Program-made: the position numbers and the translations under genes | Assembly (NCBI GenBank): GCA_035295745.1 | Contig: DATGIL010000009.1 | Location: forward strand, 62,001 to 126,000 | DNA: 64,000 bases | Direction of reading: 5' to 3' | From: JAIQFL01 sp035295745 | GTDB taxonomy: Bacteria > Acidobacteriota > Terriglobia > Bryobacterales > Bryobacteraceae | Notes under the pieces: generated by a model | What the model was told of the DNA's origin: nothing | Seen by the model: only the letters and a program-made list of their open reading frames with translations | Databases searched by the model: none | In this document: one piece after another, positions 1 to 9,185 of the stretch | Position numbering within the stretch: position 1 is the first letter of the stretch | How the letters are laid out: each line of letters opens with the position of its first letter

Positions 1-1903
1 TCGCGGGTACGTCGTCGAAGGTCGGACGCGTCACCACCGGCAGCGGCGACCCCACCGGCGTGTAGCCCAGCATCCGCGATAAGACAGCGGCCGCCTCTCG
101 CCGCGTCACCGGATCCGCTACCGAGAAATGCGACGCGCTCGCACCCACCATAATCCCGCGCGCGCCCACCACCTGCACGTCCTGCCAGTAGGGGCTCGGG
201 TAGTGCACGTCGTCATGCGCGTACATCGAAATCCGCGCACCTGAATTCGCCAACTCCATCTGCACTTCGAGAGGGCTCACGCGCCGCGGCGGAACGTGAT
301 CACGCGCCGACAGGGCGGCGATCGCCCCAGCAGCTTGCCCCATCGAAATCACGCTCGGCTGCAGATGCAGCGCGCTGTTGGCGACACGCGATAAGCCCAG
401 GTTCTTCTCGGCGGCAAGGAATCCATCCACACTCACTGGGATGAAGGATTCGAATGGAACCTGAAAAGGCCCGGACGCCATACCCACGTCAGCCGCCTTG
501 TCCCCAGACCATGGCTCGAAGGTGCCGTCCCAATTGCAGTTGTGGAAGTCCGTGGTGTAATCTCCCAGCGCAATTCCGGTGGGCCACACCGGACCGCGCC
601 ACTGCCCGTCAGCGCTCAACGTGCGCCGGATGCCATTCGCGGTAAGCATGGTCATGGCCTGCAAACGGCGGCTTTCGCGGACGTACGGGAAGGGCGGCAT
701 CAGAGCCTCGATCGCCTTAAACGGACGCGGCACCTGGTCGGAGTAGTCGTCAGGCGTGGTAATACCGGCGAACTCGTCATCCGCAATCGCCCAGTGTTGG
801 CTGTTGAGACCCTGCGGGTCCTGCAGATAATAGAGGAAGTTGAGCGTCTTGATCTTGGCCTGGCCGATGGCGTCCGTGCGTGTGGCCGGATCGGTGAGAA
901 ACCTGGCGTCTAATGCCATGTGAAAGTACTGCAATGGCATCTTCGGCTTGACGTAAGTGTAGAAGTCGAGATAGTCGTTCGCCATGTTGACGCTCGACTT
1001 GGGTGGACCGGCGGCCGCCGAGAGTCCGCGGTTCTCGTCCGGCATCGCGCGATAGATGTTGTGATCGAAGAGGCTCACCGGATAGCCCACTTGGCTATAC
1101 CCTGGTGTCACCGTGGCCGCGAACTCTGCCTTGTAAGAGTCATATTGCGGCGGCGGACCGGGCAACACCAGATTCGCCGGCACCACGTCGTAGTATTTGA
1201 TCGGCGCCGCATAGGTGATGCTCTGGATGCAGGTCGCCGGCGAGTCTCCGGTGCCGTTGCCGGCGTAATGGGCAGCGCCCGTCTGCGGGATGACGTCGCC
1301 GTACTCAGTTGCGTCCACCAGCACTGTGCTGCCGAAGATTCGGCTGGGACTAGTGGCATCCTGAAATTGGGCTCCGCGCACCACGTTGCCGTCCATCACC
1401 GTGTTTTTGAAGGTCGCGCGGGAGTAGATGTCCACGTTCGCCGTCGTCAGCATTTGCGTAAGCTGTTGATTCACCACGTGCGGCTCATAACAGCGGGATC
1501 CCGGGTCCCAATAGCAGCCGGTTACGGATACTCCCTTCGCGGCGTAAACCTGGTTGATGCGCCCGATCAGTTCGCCATAGATTCCGGCGGGGTAATTGCG
1601 AAACATCCAGCCCTCATCAATGCTCGGAACGGTGAGGAACTGGCCGCCAAGGGAGTTCGTTTCGGCAAATATTGCTACGCTGGCACCCATCCGCCTGGCC
1701 TGCAGCGCCGTCGCGGCGCCGCCGGCTGTCCCGCCCACCACGATTACATCGTAATTCCGTTCGGCCTGCGAGAGAACGTCCGGAGACAGGGCATAATGCC
1801 CTGTTATATCAGTGCTTTGCGCCCGAATGGAGGGGTCCTGTACGAGGCCGGCAAGCCACACCACGAGCGCCGTTCCAATAAGGTGTCGGGCCGCCTGATT
1901 CAT
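1..1903 (-). CDS. Secreted FAD-dependent oxidoreductase with C-terminal SLH domain (partial)
   Basis: Read from an ATG at 1903-1901 and still open at the window edge, so the C-terminus is missing (634 codons visible). Residues 8-20 are hydrophobic and look like an export signal. A Rossmann dinucleotide motif sits at about residues 53-62 (VIVVGGTAGG), followed by LGGQF, and near residue 200 there is DATEYGD, a pattern typical of the FAD_oxidored family (PF12831-like). From about residue 568 the sequence matches an S-layer homology domain (YWQDV, GIMVGA, VTRREAAAVLSRM), and a second SLH unit seems to begin at the edge (FDDVPA). The likely role is an exported flavoenzyme held at the cell surface; its substrate cannot be read from the sequence. 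No strong Shine-Dalgarno precedes the ATG. Family call firm, substrate unknown. Confidence 0.8.
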   Translation of the reverse strand, partial: MNQAARHLIGTALVVWLAGLVQDPSIRAQSTDITGHYALSPDVLSQAERNYDVIVVGGTAGGAATALQARRMGASVAIFAETNSLGGQFLTVPSIDEGWMFRNYPAGIYGELIGRINQVYAAKGVSVTGCYWDPGSRCYEPHVVNQQLTQMLTTANVDIYSRATFKNTVMDGNVVRGAQFQDATSPSRIFGSTVLVDATEYGDVIPQTGAAHYAGNGTGDSPATCIQSITYAAPIKYYDVVPANLVLPGPPPQYDSYKAEFAATVTPGYSQVGYPVSLFDHNIYRAMPDENRGLSAAAGPPKSSVNMANDYLDFYTYVKPKMPLQYFHMALDARFLTDPATRTDAIGQAKIKTLNFLYYLQDPQGLNSQHWAIADDEFAGITTPDDYSDQVPRPFKAIEALMPPFPYVRESRRLQAMTMLTANGIRRTLSADGQWRGPVWPTGIALGDYTTDFHNCNWDGTFEPWSGDKAADVGMASGPFQVPFESFIPVSVDGFLAAEKNLGLSRVANSALHLQPSVISMGQAAGAIAALSARDHVPPRRVSPLEVQMELANSGARISMYAHDDVHYPSPYWQDVQVVGARGIMVGASASHFSVADPVTRREAAAVLSRMLGYTPVGSPLPVVTRPTFDDVPA

Positions 1904-2423
1904 GGAGCAGCAACTCTTGTAACACAATCCTCACGGCTTTCTCCATAATTGTGATGAAAAATACGGACAGGGAAAGTACTATATACGGTACTATCGACCG
2001 GCGTCCGAACGACCGCGCCTGAGTCCGAGATCCGGGCCCCACGGGAGGCTCTGCAAACGCGCGAAAAGGGAATTGCGAGCCGCCGGCGTTCGTTTTTTCC
2101 GGCGCGCCAGTGATCGCCACCGTGTTCCAGGACCACTAGAACGAAAGGATTTTGGCCTTCTTTCCACTACCAAATGTGGTGAGGAATCAACCATATCGGG
2201 GCTTCGGCATGAACATTACGACCGATTTTCATCCATTCCTCGGTGCGACTCCTGTAGGCTGGTGGAGTCGACTATTCTCACTGTCGCGCTAAACGGCCAA
2301 TCTGGTCGAGGGTGGGCGCGTCAGCTTGATCGCAATAAAGCTCCCGACGGGGCCTGAGCAGGGCCGCGAGTCGTCGCACGGGTGGTGATGGTGTGTCACA
2401 GCAACGCGGAAGGGGACCGCGCG
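1904..2423. other. Divergent intergenic region with a small inverted repeat
   Basis: About 520 bases separate the leftward oxidoreductase from the rightward kinase. An inverted repeat AGTAC-N8-GTACT lies at 1975-1992 inside an AT-rich patch (TACTATATACGGTA), about 70 bases upstream of the oxidoreductase start, and could be an operator or overlap its promoter. I see no convincing protein-coding or RNA gene in the rest; short open frames here have no ribosome-binding site and no family resemblance. Confidence 0.35.
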
Positions 2424-5168
2424 ATGGAACACCAACGGTGGGCCCAAATCGAGCAAATCTACCATTCCGCGAGGGAGCGGGATCGGGGCCAGCGCCACGC
2501 CTTTTTGGCTGAAGTTTGCCTCGGTGACGAAGGCCTGCGCCGTGAAATTGAGTCGCTTCTCGCCCAGGACGATTCACGCGAGTGCATTTTGGATCGGCCA
2601 GCCGCGGAACTGCTGGACGATTTCACCCGCAGTCAGTCTGCCGCCTTTTCGAGTGCCGATCACCTGGGCCCGTTTGCCGCCGGCACCTTGCTCGCTGGGA
2701 GATTCCGTATTCTCCGCGTAGCAGGCTCCGGCGGCATGGGCTTTGTGTACGAATCCCTCGACGAAAAGCTGAACCAGCACGTGGCATTGAAGTGCGCGAA
2801 GCCAGGTTATGGAGACCGCCTGCCCCCCGAAGTCCGCGCTGCCCGCGAGGTGAGCCACTTCAATGTCTGCAAGGTCCACGATCTGCACGTTGCCGCCACA
2901 CCGCTCGGAGAAATGGAATTCCTGTCTATGGAGTTCATCGACGGGCAGACGCTTTCGGAACGAATCGAGCGCGATGGGCCGGTGCCGGATCGCGAGGCGC
3001 GGGAGATCGCACGCCAGATCTGTGCCGGGCTCGCACAAGCGCACCGCCAAGGCGTGATACACGGCGACCTGAAGCCTGGCAATATCATCCTTGTCAGTCA
3101 GCCGCGGAACGCCAGCAGAGTGGTGATCACCGATTTCGGTATCGCCACCATGAAGCCCCTGGACGGCGGTCCGATGGCGGCCGGTCATGGCGGCACGCCG
3201 GACTTCATGGCCCCCGAGTTGTTTCGGGGCGAACGCACGTCGGTCGCGTCCGATATTTACGCCTTGGGGATTCTCTTTCATGTGATGTTGAGTGGGCACG
3301 CGCCCAAGCGGATCGGGATAGCGGACGAGCCGTTCATGAATGGGCCCGTGAAGGCCGGCTCGACGGCCGATACGATTACCGCCGAACCCGTCCTCATCGC
3401 CAACGTTTGGCAGCGTGCGATGGACGATCTCCCGGCGCATTGGAGCGGGCTGATCGCGCGATGCATTGCGCCTCGTCCCGAAGACCGCTATGGCTCTGCC
3501 GAAGCGGTGAGCCATGCCCTACAGCCGCGCCGCCTTCTGCTGAAAGGCAGCGGCTTGGCCGCGGCAATGGTGGCTCTCGCGTTTGGATACTGGCAGTGGA
3601 GCACCCCTCCGGCGGGGCCGCCGGTGCGGTTGGCGGTGCTGCCCTTCTCGGTCGAGGGCGATCCCATTCCCGGCACAGAAGGGATTGGCCTGGATGTAGC
3701 CAACCGGCTGTCCGGCGCGCGCCGGAACTTCACGGTCATTTCTCCACGGGAGGCGCGTCGTTATGGTGTGGAAACGCCGCTCAACGCCAAGAATATGCTC
3801 GGCGCTACGCACGTGCTCGAAACGCGACTGCGGCGTACCGGAGCGATGATCGGGGCGTCCGCCACGCTCACCGATCTGGCGAGTGGCCGCCCCCTGGGCC
3901 GCCCGCTCGATGGCACCTATGCCGCCGGCGATTCCGCGGCACTCGCGAAAGCGGTTCTGGCTACCGTCACCGGCGCTTTCGAATTGCGCGCCAGGGCGCC
4001 CGTGGAGTCCGTTTCCGGGGAAGCCTATCCGCAATATATACAGGGGATGTATCTGCTCCAGCAGGACGGCTCTAACTCCGATCAAGCCATCGGGCATTTC
4101 CAGAAGGCGATCGAACTCGAACCGCGGTCGGCACTGCCCTATGCAGGGCTCGCCGAGGCCCAAATCCAAAAATTCGATAAGCGGGAAGGCCCTCAGTGGC
4201 TCGAAATGGCGGCAGCGAACGTCGCTAAGGCGGAGGCTATCAACGCAGACTCCGTACCGGTCCTGCTGGTCTCGGGTAAGCTCCAGGAAAGTCATGGCGC
4301 CTACGAACCGGCGCTCCGCGCTTTCGCCCGCGCTACCGAGCTCGATCCAAACAATCCGGAGGCTTGGAGGAGGCTCGCGGGGGCATTCGATAAGGCCAAT
4401 CGAACCGACGAAGCCATTGCCACCTATCGCCGCGCTATGAAAGCGCAGCCCAACTATTATGGGAATTTCCTCAGCCTGGGCAATCTCTACTGGTATCGCG
4501 GCGAGTTTCGCGAAGCGGAAGATCTCTACCGCCGTGTCGCCATAATCGCACCCGATCTCTCGGCTGGCCATATGGATTTGGGTCTCGCTCTGACAGAACA
4601 AGGGCGATTCCAGGAAGCCGAGGTATCCCTGCTGCATGCGCTCAGGCTAAGCCGATCGCCCAGGGCGTTGATGAATGTCGGCGCTCTGTACTATGCCGAG
4701 GAACGGTATGCGGAAGCAACCGGTTTCTTTGAAGAAAGCGTCGCTTCTGGAACCCCATCGGCAATCCGTTATACGGACTTGGGAGATGGATACCGGCACC
4801 TCGGAAGAAGCCAGGAGGCAAGGAAGGCTTACGGCTTGGCCAGAGACGCGGCGCGGGAAGAAGTGATCCGCAACCCGCTGCTGGCGGACTCTCGCATGCT
4901 GCTGGCGCTGGTGTCCGCGCTCCTCGGGGATTTGCCTTCTGCACGGTTTGAGGCCTCGCAGGCCCTCTCCATGGAACCCGAGAATGCGATGGTGATGCGC
5001 GATGCCGTTCTCATGTATGAGGTTTTGCGTCAACGCGAAGAATCGCTCCGGGTGTTGCGGCGCGCGCCGCGATGGCTCCTCACCGAATTGAGCCGCCAGC
5101 CGGACGTGAAGGACCTACAACAGGATTCGAGATTTCAAGAACTGATACAGGCACAAAAGACTCGATAG
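2424..5168 (+). CDS. Ser/Thr protein kinase with TolB-like and TPR domains
   Basis: A 914-residue membrane kinase. The ATG at 2424 is preferred over an upstream one at 2382 because AGGGGAC lies just upstream and the start (MEHQRW) is typical of acidobacterial kinases of this type. Kinase domain, about residues 95-360: glycine loop GSGGMG (101-106), VALK lysine, catalytic HGDLKPGN (213-220, HRD changed to HGD but with the catalytic Asp kept), DFG (237-239) and APE. One membrane segment follows at about 375-392. A TolB/FlgO-like domain (LAVLPF onward) comes next, then a long run of TPR repeats to the end. The C-terminal half should lie outside the inner membrane. It probably senses or scaffolds extracytoplasmic partners. 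It is convergent with an ECF sigma factor at 5531-6169; linked function is plausible but inferred. Confidence 0.9.
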   Translation: MEHQRWAQIEQIYHSARERDRGQRHAFLAEVCLGDEGLRREIESLLAQDDSRECILDRPAAELLDDFTRSQSAAFSSADHLGPFAAGTLLAGRFRILRVAGSGGMGFVYESLDEKLNQHVALKCAKPGYGDRLPPEVRAAREVSHFNVCKVHDLHVAATPLGEMEFLSMEFIDGQTLSERIERDGPVPDREAREIARQICAGLAQAHRQGVIHGDLKPGNIILVSQPRNASRVVITDFGIATMKPLDGGPMAAGHGGTPDFMAPELFRGERTSVASDIYALGILFHVMLSGHAPKRIGIADEPFMNGPVKAGSTADTITAEPVLIANVWQRAMDDLPAHWSGLIARCIAPRPEDRYGSAEAVSHALQPRRLLLKGSGLAAAMVALAFGYWQWSTPPAGPPVRLAVLPFSVEGDPIPGTEGIGLDVANRLSGARRNFTVISPREARRYGVETPLNAKNMLGATHVLETRLRRTGAMIGASATLTDLASGRPLGRPLDGTYAAGDSAALAKAVLATVTGAFELRARAPVESVSGEAYPQYIQGMYLLQQDGSNSDQAIGHFQKAIELEPRSALPYAGLAEAQIQKFDKREGPQWLEMAAANVAKAEAINADSVPVLLVSGKLQESHGAYEPALRAFARATELDPNNPEAWRRLAGAFDKANRTDEAIATYRRAMKAQPNYYGNFLSLGNLYWYRGEFREAEDLYRRVAIIAPDLSAGHMDLGLALTEQGRFQEAEVSLLHALRLSRSPRALMNVGALYYAEERYAEATGFFEESVASGTPSAIRYTDLGDGYRHLGRSQEARKAYGLARDAAREEVIRNPLLADSRMLLALVSALLGDLPSARFEASQALSMEPENAMVMRDAVLMYEVLRQREESLRVLRRAPRWLLTELSRQPDVKDLQQDSRFQELIQAQKTR

Positions 5169-5185
5169 GTACAACCAAGGACAAA

Positions 5186-5494
5186 ATGGCACACCACACA
5201 GTAACCCTAAACTACGGCACCGGAAGCTTTCGGCCGGACGCCGATGTACTTCGCATCCAAACCGGGGACACCATCTCATTCCAATTGGGCACCGTGCCTC
5301 CCGCCAGCAAATTCAAAATCACGATCGACAATCCGCAGTTCTTCTCGGCTGCGGAAGCGGAGGATAGCTACACCAACATCACAGTCCTGGAAGCAGTCAG
5401 CACGTCCTATCGTTGCCAATTATTCGACGTAAATGGCAACCTCCTGAGCCGCAAAGGTCAACCCGGCGCTCACATGGAGCCCCAGGAGCCCTAA
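5186..5494 (+). CDS. Small beta-rich protein, function unknown
   Basis: 102 residues starting at the ATG at 5186, preceded by AAGG seven bases upstream, only 17 bases after the kinase stop, so probably co-transcribed with it. No signal peptide is visible. The sequence alternates hydrophobic and polar residues (VTLNYG, DTISFQLG, KFKITIDN, ITVLEAV), suggesting a single beta-sandwich, loosely reminiscent of cupredoxin-like folds, but no copper-binding His-Cys-His set is present. I do not recognise the family. Placement between a kinase and an ECF sigma factor makes a regulatory substrate or partner role possible, without direct evidence. Confidence 0.65.
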   Translation: MAHHTVTLNYGTGSFRPDADVLRIQTGDTISFQLGTVPPASKFKITIDNPQFFSAAEAEDSYTNITVLEAVSTSYRCQLFDVNGNLLSRKGQPGAHMEPQEP

Positions 5495-5530
5495 ACTCCA
5501 GCCCGGGGGAGGCGTCAATCCTGCGGCCAC

Positions 5531-6169
5531 TCAAGTCTCTGAATGTTCGGATGTACTGTCATCCTCCGCGCTGAGTTCCCGCAGCAACCAGGCTTTGCTC
5601 ATGCTCCAGTCGCGCATCACGGTGCCTGCCGACACGTTAAGCACGTGGGCGCTTTCCTCCACGCTCAGGCCCCCAAAGAAGCGGAGTTCGACCACTTGAG
5701 CCTTTCGCGCGTCGATCTTCGCCAGCGCGGCAAGAGCGTCGTCGAGTGCGACTAAGTCTCGGGCACGCGGCGTAGCGATGGCAGCCGCTTCTTCCAGTTG
5801 GATCGGCCGATCTTCACCCCCGCGTTTGGCGTAGCGGCGGGTGCGCGCGGCGTCCACCAGGATGCGCCGCATCAGATTGGCCGAAATCGCGAGGAAGTGG
5901 GCGCGGCTCTGCCACTGCACTCGGCTCGCATCGACCAGCCGCAGATAGACTTCATTCACCAATGCCGTGGTTTGGAGCGTTTGGCCGGCCTGAGCCAACC
6001 CCCGTTCCCGCCGCATGTAGCGCCGTGCCAGCCGGTGCAATTCCTGATACACCACGGGCACCAGCTTGTCTAGCGCCGCATGGTCCCCGTTGGTCCACGC
6101 AACCAGCCAGCCCGTCACATCGTTCGTCGAAGGGGTAGGCACTTTCAATACTGTCAGGGATGATACCAC
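5531..6169 (-). CDS. ECF-like RNA polymerase sigma factor (TIGR02999-type)
   Basis: 212 residues. Region 2 is visible at LHRLARRYMRRE and LVNEVYLRLVD, with the core-binding and -10 recognition segment at SRAHFLAISANLMRRILVDAARTRR; region 4 has the helix-turn-helix VVELRFFGGLSVEESAHVLNVSAGTVMRDWSMSKAWL read in short motifs (LRFFGG, VEESA, SAGTVMRDW, AWLLREL). This pattern belongs to the ECF family common in Acidobacteria and Planctomycetes (Sigma70_ECF, TIGR02999-like), which usually lacks a classical anti-sigma and is often found with Ser/Thr kinases. It faces the kinase operon at 2424-5494. Regulation by phosphorylation is an inference from that family habit. It probably drives a small regulon that cannot be deduced here. 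Confidence 0.88.
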   Translation of the reverse strand: MVSSLTVLKVPTPSTNDVTGWLVAWTNGDHAALDKLVPVVYQELHRLARRYMRRERGLAQAGQTLQTTALVNEVYLRLVDASRVQWQSRAHFLAISANLMRRILVDAARTRRYAKRGGEDRPIQLEEAAAIATPRARDLVALDDALAALAKIDARKAQVVELRFFGGLSVEESAHVLNVSAGTVMRDWSMSKAWLLRELSAEDDSTSEHSET

Positions 6170-6269
6170 CTGCGACCGTGTTGCCCCGCCAAAATAATTT
6201 CGACGGCATTAGAGCTCCCGGCCGCTAATCCCGCATTAGTCAGTGACGCCAAAAAGGACGTCAATCAAA

Positions 6270-6713
6270 ATGAATCAACATATTGCTCAACTCCTGCGCG
6301 CCGGATGCCTGTGTATCGCGGTGACGCTCCCTTCCGCTTTCGCCCAGCCCGTCAACAAGCTCACGGTGGATGTCCCCTTCAGCTTCCAGGTGAATAACCA
6401 ACAGTTCCCCGCCGGGAAGTACGACGTAAAAGCCAGTGCTTCCGAGACGACGGTTCTCCTGCGGAGCGCCGACTGCAAACGGGCGACTTTCAGTTTCAGC
6501 AACGGGATTGACAGCGCGAAGCCCCACGCCCATTCGGCGCTGGTCTTCAGGACCTATGGCAATCAACACTTCCTGTCGCAGATCTTACTGGGCGGCGGCA
6601 CCGGCGGCCGATCCCTGCCGATGAGCCGCGCGGAGCGGGAGTACGCCCGAAACTGGGAACAGTCGGCCAACGAAGCCGTCGCCGTGGCACGACCGCCTGA
6701 AATCAAACGCTGA
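6270..6713 (+). CDS. Secreted acidobacterial protein of unknown function
   Basis: 147 residues from the ATG at 6270; a GTG at 6243 would add nine polar residues before the signal peptide and is less likely. AGGAC lies about ten bases upstream. Residues 1-24 form a signal peptide (cationic start, hydrophobic core, cleavage near AFAQP). The mature part begins VNKLTVDVPFSFQVNN and then has AGKYDVK and FRTYGN, the layout of a short secreted beta-rich protein family that is abundant in Acidobacteria. No catalytic motif is visible. It starts divergently from the ECF sigma factor at 6169 with a 100-base gap, and is followed by a strong terminator at 6763-6790, so it is probably monocistronic. Confidence 0.7.
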   Translation: MNQHIAQLLRAGCLCIAVTLPSAFAQPVNKLTVDVPFSFQVNNQQFPAGKYDVKASASETTVLLRSADCKRATFSFSNGIDSAKPHAHSALVFRTYGNQHFLSQILLGGGTGGRSLPMSRAEREYARNWEQSANEAVAVARPPEIKR

Positions 6714-6762
6714 AGCTCTCTTCCAGCGCTGAATGAGGGATCAATCGTAACCACTTGAATAC

Positions 6763-6790
6763 GGGCACTCTCCGGGGTGCCCTTTTTTTT
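6763..6790 (+). terminator. Rho-independent terminator after the 6270 gene
   Basis: A 6-bp GC-rich stem (GGGCAC at 6763-6768 with GTGCCC at 6777-6782), an eight-base loop and eight consecutive T residues at 6783-6790. It lies 50 bases past the stop of the + strand gene and before the end of the leftward permease gene. The T run is on the + strand side, so it serves the rightward gene. Confidence 0.85.
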
Positions 6791-6805
6791 GCCCGGCGCG
6801 AGGGA

Positions 6806-9175
6806 TCACTCGTGGCGCAATGCAATCAACGGATCGATCAGGGCAGCCTTGAGCGCGGGTCCCCAACAAGCCAGCGCTGCCGTTAACGCCAAAAGCACAG
6901 CGACAACCGCAAACGTAGCCGGATCGTTGGGCCGCACCTCGTAGAGCAGACTCGCCATGAAACGCGTCAACCCAAGAGCGGCGCCGATTCCCGCGACAAT
7001 GCCGGCAAACGCGATCCCCATGCCCTGCCGCACAACCATCCCCACCACTGCCGACCGTGGCGCTCCGAGAGCCATGCGAATGCCGATCTCGCGGGTTCGC
7101 TGGCTCACCGAATAGGCGACTACGCCGTAAATGCCGATGACCGCCATCAGGAATGCCGCGGCGGCGAAGCTCCCCAGCAGAAACAGATTGAAGCGCCGCG
7201 GCGCGATGGATTGCGACAAGGCCCGCTGCAAGGTCTCGACATCGTAAACCGGCTGAGTCGGATCGATCGCCGAGACCAGCTTCCGCGCCGCCGGAGCGAC
7301 ACCCAGCGGATCTCCAGGAATCCGCACCACGACATTCGCCGTGACCCGTCCTGGGCCCAGATTTTGCGTGTAGCTGCGATAGATCTCCGGGCCGGGATCC
7401 GCGTCCAGTTTGGAGTATTTGAGATTCTCGACGACTCCGACCACGTGTACCGGCCGGCCAAGCCTCTCGATGCGCTGTCCAATCGGGTCGGCATTGCCGA
7501 AAGCGCGGCGGGCCATGGTTTCGTTGATGATCGTCGAGTCCGAAGAGTCGTTCTCCACGAGCCACCGGCCGCGCAGGAGCCGCATGCCAATGGCCGCGAA
7601 GTATCCCGGCGAGACCAGGCTCTCCTGAAAACTGTCGACGACTGGCGGACGAGCACTGTTCGCCGACTGCAGCAGGTACCCATCAGTTTTGGCGATGCCG
7701 GCGGCTCGCACTCCGGGCAGTGACTCGATGCGGTGGACCACTTCATTCAGGTAGGACACCTGGCGTGCCTTGTCGGCATACTGCGTACCCGATAGCGACA
7801 CCTTCATGACCAGCGTATTCTCCGGGGAGAAGCCCGGCGGGGTCGCGTACATGCGCCAAAAGCCTTTGATCATCAGGCTGGCTCCCGTCAGGAGCACGAT
7901 CGCCAATGCCAGTTCGACCGCCACCAGAACCCGCCTCATGCCAAAGCTGGACGAGGGCTGGGGTTGGCGGGGATTGACCTTTCCCAATCCGATTGCCGGG
8001 GCGAAACTGAAGATCACGCCGCTCGCCAGCGCGAGCATCGCCGTAAACGCCAGCACCGCAGCGTCGATATGAGTCTCCGAGAGGCGCGGCACCGCCGCCG
8101 TCGCGAAAGTTGTCAGTATGTCGATCGCGCTACTCGCGAGGATAAGCCCAAACCCGCCGCCCAACAGCGCCAGGACCAACCCTTCCGCCAGAAACTGGCG
8201 CAGGATCCGGCCCGCCGCGGCGCCGATTGCGCAGCGGATCGCAATCTCCCGCTCTCTGGCGGCGGCGCGCGCCAGCAGCAGGTTGGCGATATTGGCGCAC
8301 GCGATCAGCAGCACGAACAGACCCGCGATCTGCAGGATGGTCAATGCCTGGCGGACGTTGCCGACCAACTTCTGGCGTAGAGGGACCAGGTTCATGCCGG
8401 TAATCCCGGCGAACCACCGGTCGGGATAGTCCGTCTGGATCCGGGTTTCGATTGTTCGCAGTTCAGCGAGCGCGCTGGCTGCGGAAATGCCTGGTTTCAG
8501 CCTGGTCACCACCAGAAGCGTTCTCCGCTGCTGCGGCGTGCGGCCCAGAGGAGGCGCCGGAACATAAGCGTCCACAGGCTTGGAAGAAAGGTCTTGCGGA
8601 AACAGGAACTCAAAACCGGGCGGCAGAACGCCGATCACCGTCATGGGCTGCCCGTCCAGCGTCAAAGCCTGGCCAATGATGCGCGTATCGCCACGGAACC
8701 GCTGCTCGAAGAAGTGATGCGACAGAACGACGGCATTCGGCGGAGCGCCGGCATCGAAGAGGCTTCCCGTCGCGGGCCTCGCCCCCGTCATCGCCCAAAA
8801 GTCGCCGGCGATGGAGACGTAATGAATCGGAAAGGCGTCACTCGAGGAGGCTAGCGTGGCATCGGAATAGTAGTAGCCCGTCATGCCGTCGAACGACTGC
8901 GCCTGCGAACGCCATTCGGCGAAATCTGCACCGGGAATCCCGGGCTTGAACCTGCCGATCGACGATCTCGTAATCTCGTCCGAGTATGCCATCAGCCTCG
9001 CCGCATCCGGGTAGGGCAGGGGCCGCAGCAACACGGCGTTGACCACGCTGAAAACCGCCGTATTGACGCCGATTCCGAGCGCCAGAGTCAGCACGGTAAC
9101 TGCGCAAAATGCCGGATTGCGCCTCAAAACACGCAACCCGTATCGGACATCCTGCGCGAGATGGTCGAGCCACAT
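6806..9175 (-). CDS. ADOP-type ABC transporter permease (MacB/FtsX family)
   Basis: 789 residues from an ATG at 9175; the open frame runs further upstream but only from this Met does the sequence read as the family start (MWLDHLAQDVRYGLRVLRRN), and AGGAC lies eight bases before it. Two repeated units are seen, each with a MacB-type periplasmic domain and FtsX permease helices: first TM VTVLTLALGIGVNTAVFSVV, then a helix cluster at IAGLFVLLIACANIANLLLAR; the second half has VELALAIVLLTGASLMIKGF and a closing pair LMAVIGIYGVVAYSVSQRTREIGIRMALGA. This is the 'ADOP' (acidobacterial duplicated orphan permease) architecture, which lacks its own ATPase. Only ten bases follow the M28 peptidase gene upstream, so the two form an operon; export or envelope remodelling linked to that peptidase is an inference. 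Confidence 0.9.
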   Translation of the reverse strand: MWLDHLAQDVRYGLRVLRRNPAFCAVTVLTLALGIGVNTAVFSVVNAVLLRPLPYPDAARLMAYSDEITRSSIGRFKPGIPGADFAEWRSQAQSFDGMTGYYYSDATLASSSDAFPIHYVSIAGDFWAMTGARPATGSLFDAGAPPNAVVLSHHFFEQRFRGDTRIIGQALTLDGQPMTVIGVLPPGFEFLFPQDLSSKPVDAYVPAPPLGRTPQQRRTLLVVTRLKPGISAASALAELRTIETRIQTDYPDRWFAGITGMNLVPLRQKLVGNVRQALTILQIAGLFVLLIACANIANLLLARAAAREREIAIRCAIGAAAGRILRQFLAEGLVLALLGGGFGLILASSAIDILTTFATAAVPRLSETHIDAAVLAFTAMLALASGVIFSFAPAIGLGKVNPRQPQPSSSFGMRRVLVAVELALAIVLLTGASLMIKGFWRMYATPPGFSPENTLVMKVSLSGTQYADKARQVSYLNEVVHRIESLPGVRAAGIAKTDGYLLQSANSARPPVVDSFQESLVSPGYFAAIGMRLLRGRWLVENDSSDSTIINETMARRAFGNADPIGQRIERLGRPVHVVGVVENLKYSKLDADPGPEIYRSYTQNLGPGRVTANVVVRIPGDPLGVAPAARKLVSAIDPTQPVYDVETLQRALSQSIAPRRFNLFLLGSFAAAAFLMAVIGIYGVVAYSVSQRTREIGIRMALGAPRSAVVGMVVRQGMGIAFAGIVAGIGAALGLTRFMASLLYEVRPNDPATFAVVAVLLALTAALACWGPALKAALIDPLIALRHE

Positions 9176-9185
9176 CAGGTTTGTC

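Noticed and set aside
920..1948. A + strand open frame of 342 codons over the oxidoreductase region
   Set aside because: The minus strand in this region gives a Rossmann motif, DATEYGD and an SLH domain; the + strand frame does not resemble a protein.
2582..4075. A long + strand open frame of 497 codons inside the kinase gene
   Set aside because: It has a high Arg/Pro composition with no family sense, and the kinase in the other frame has all catalytic motifs. It is a GC-rich shadow frame.
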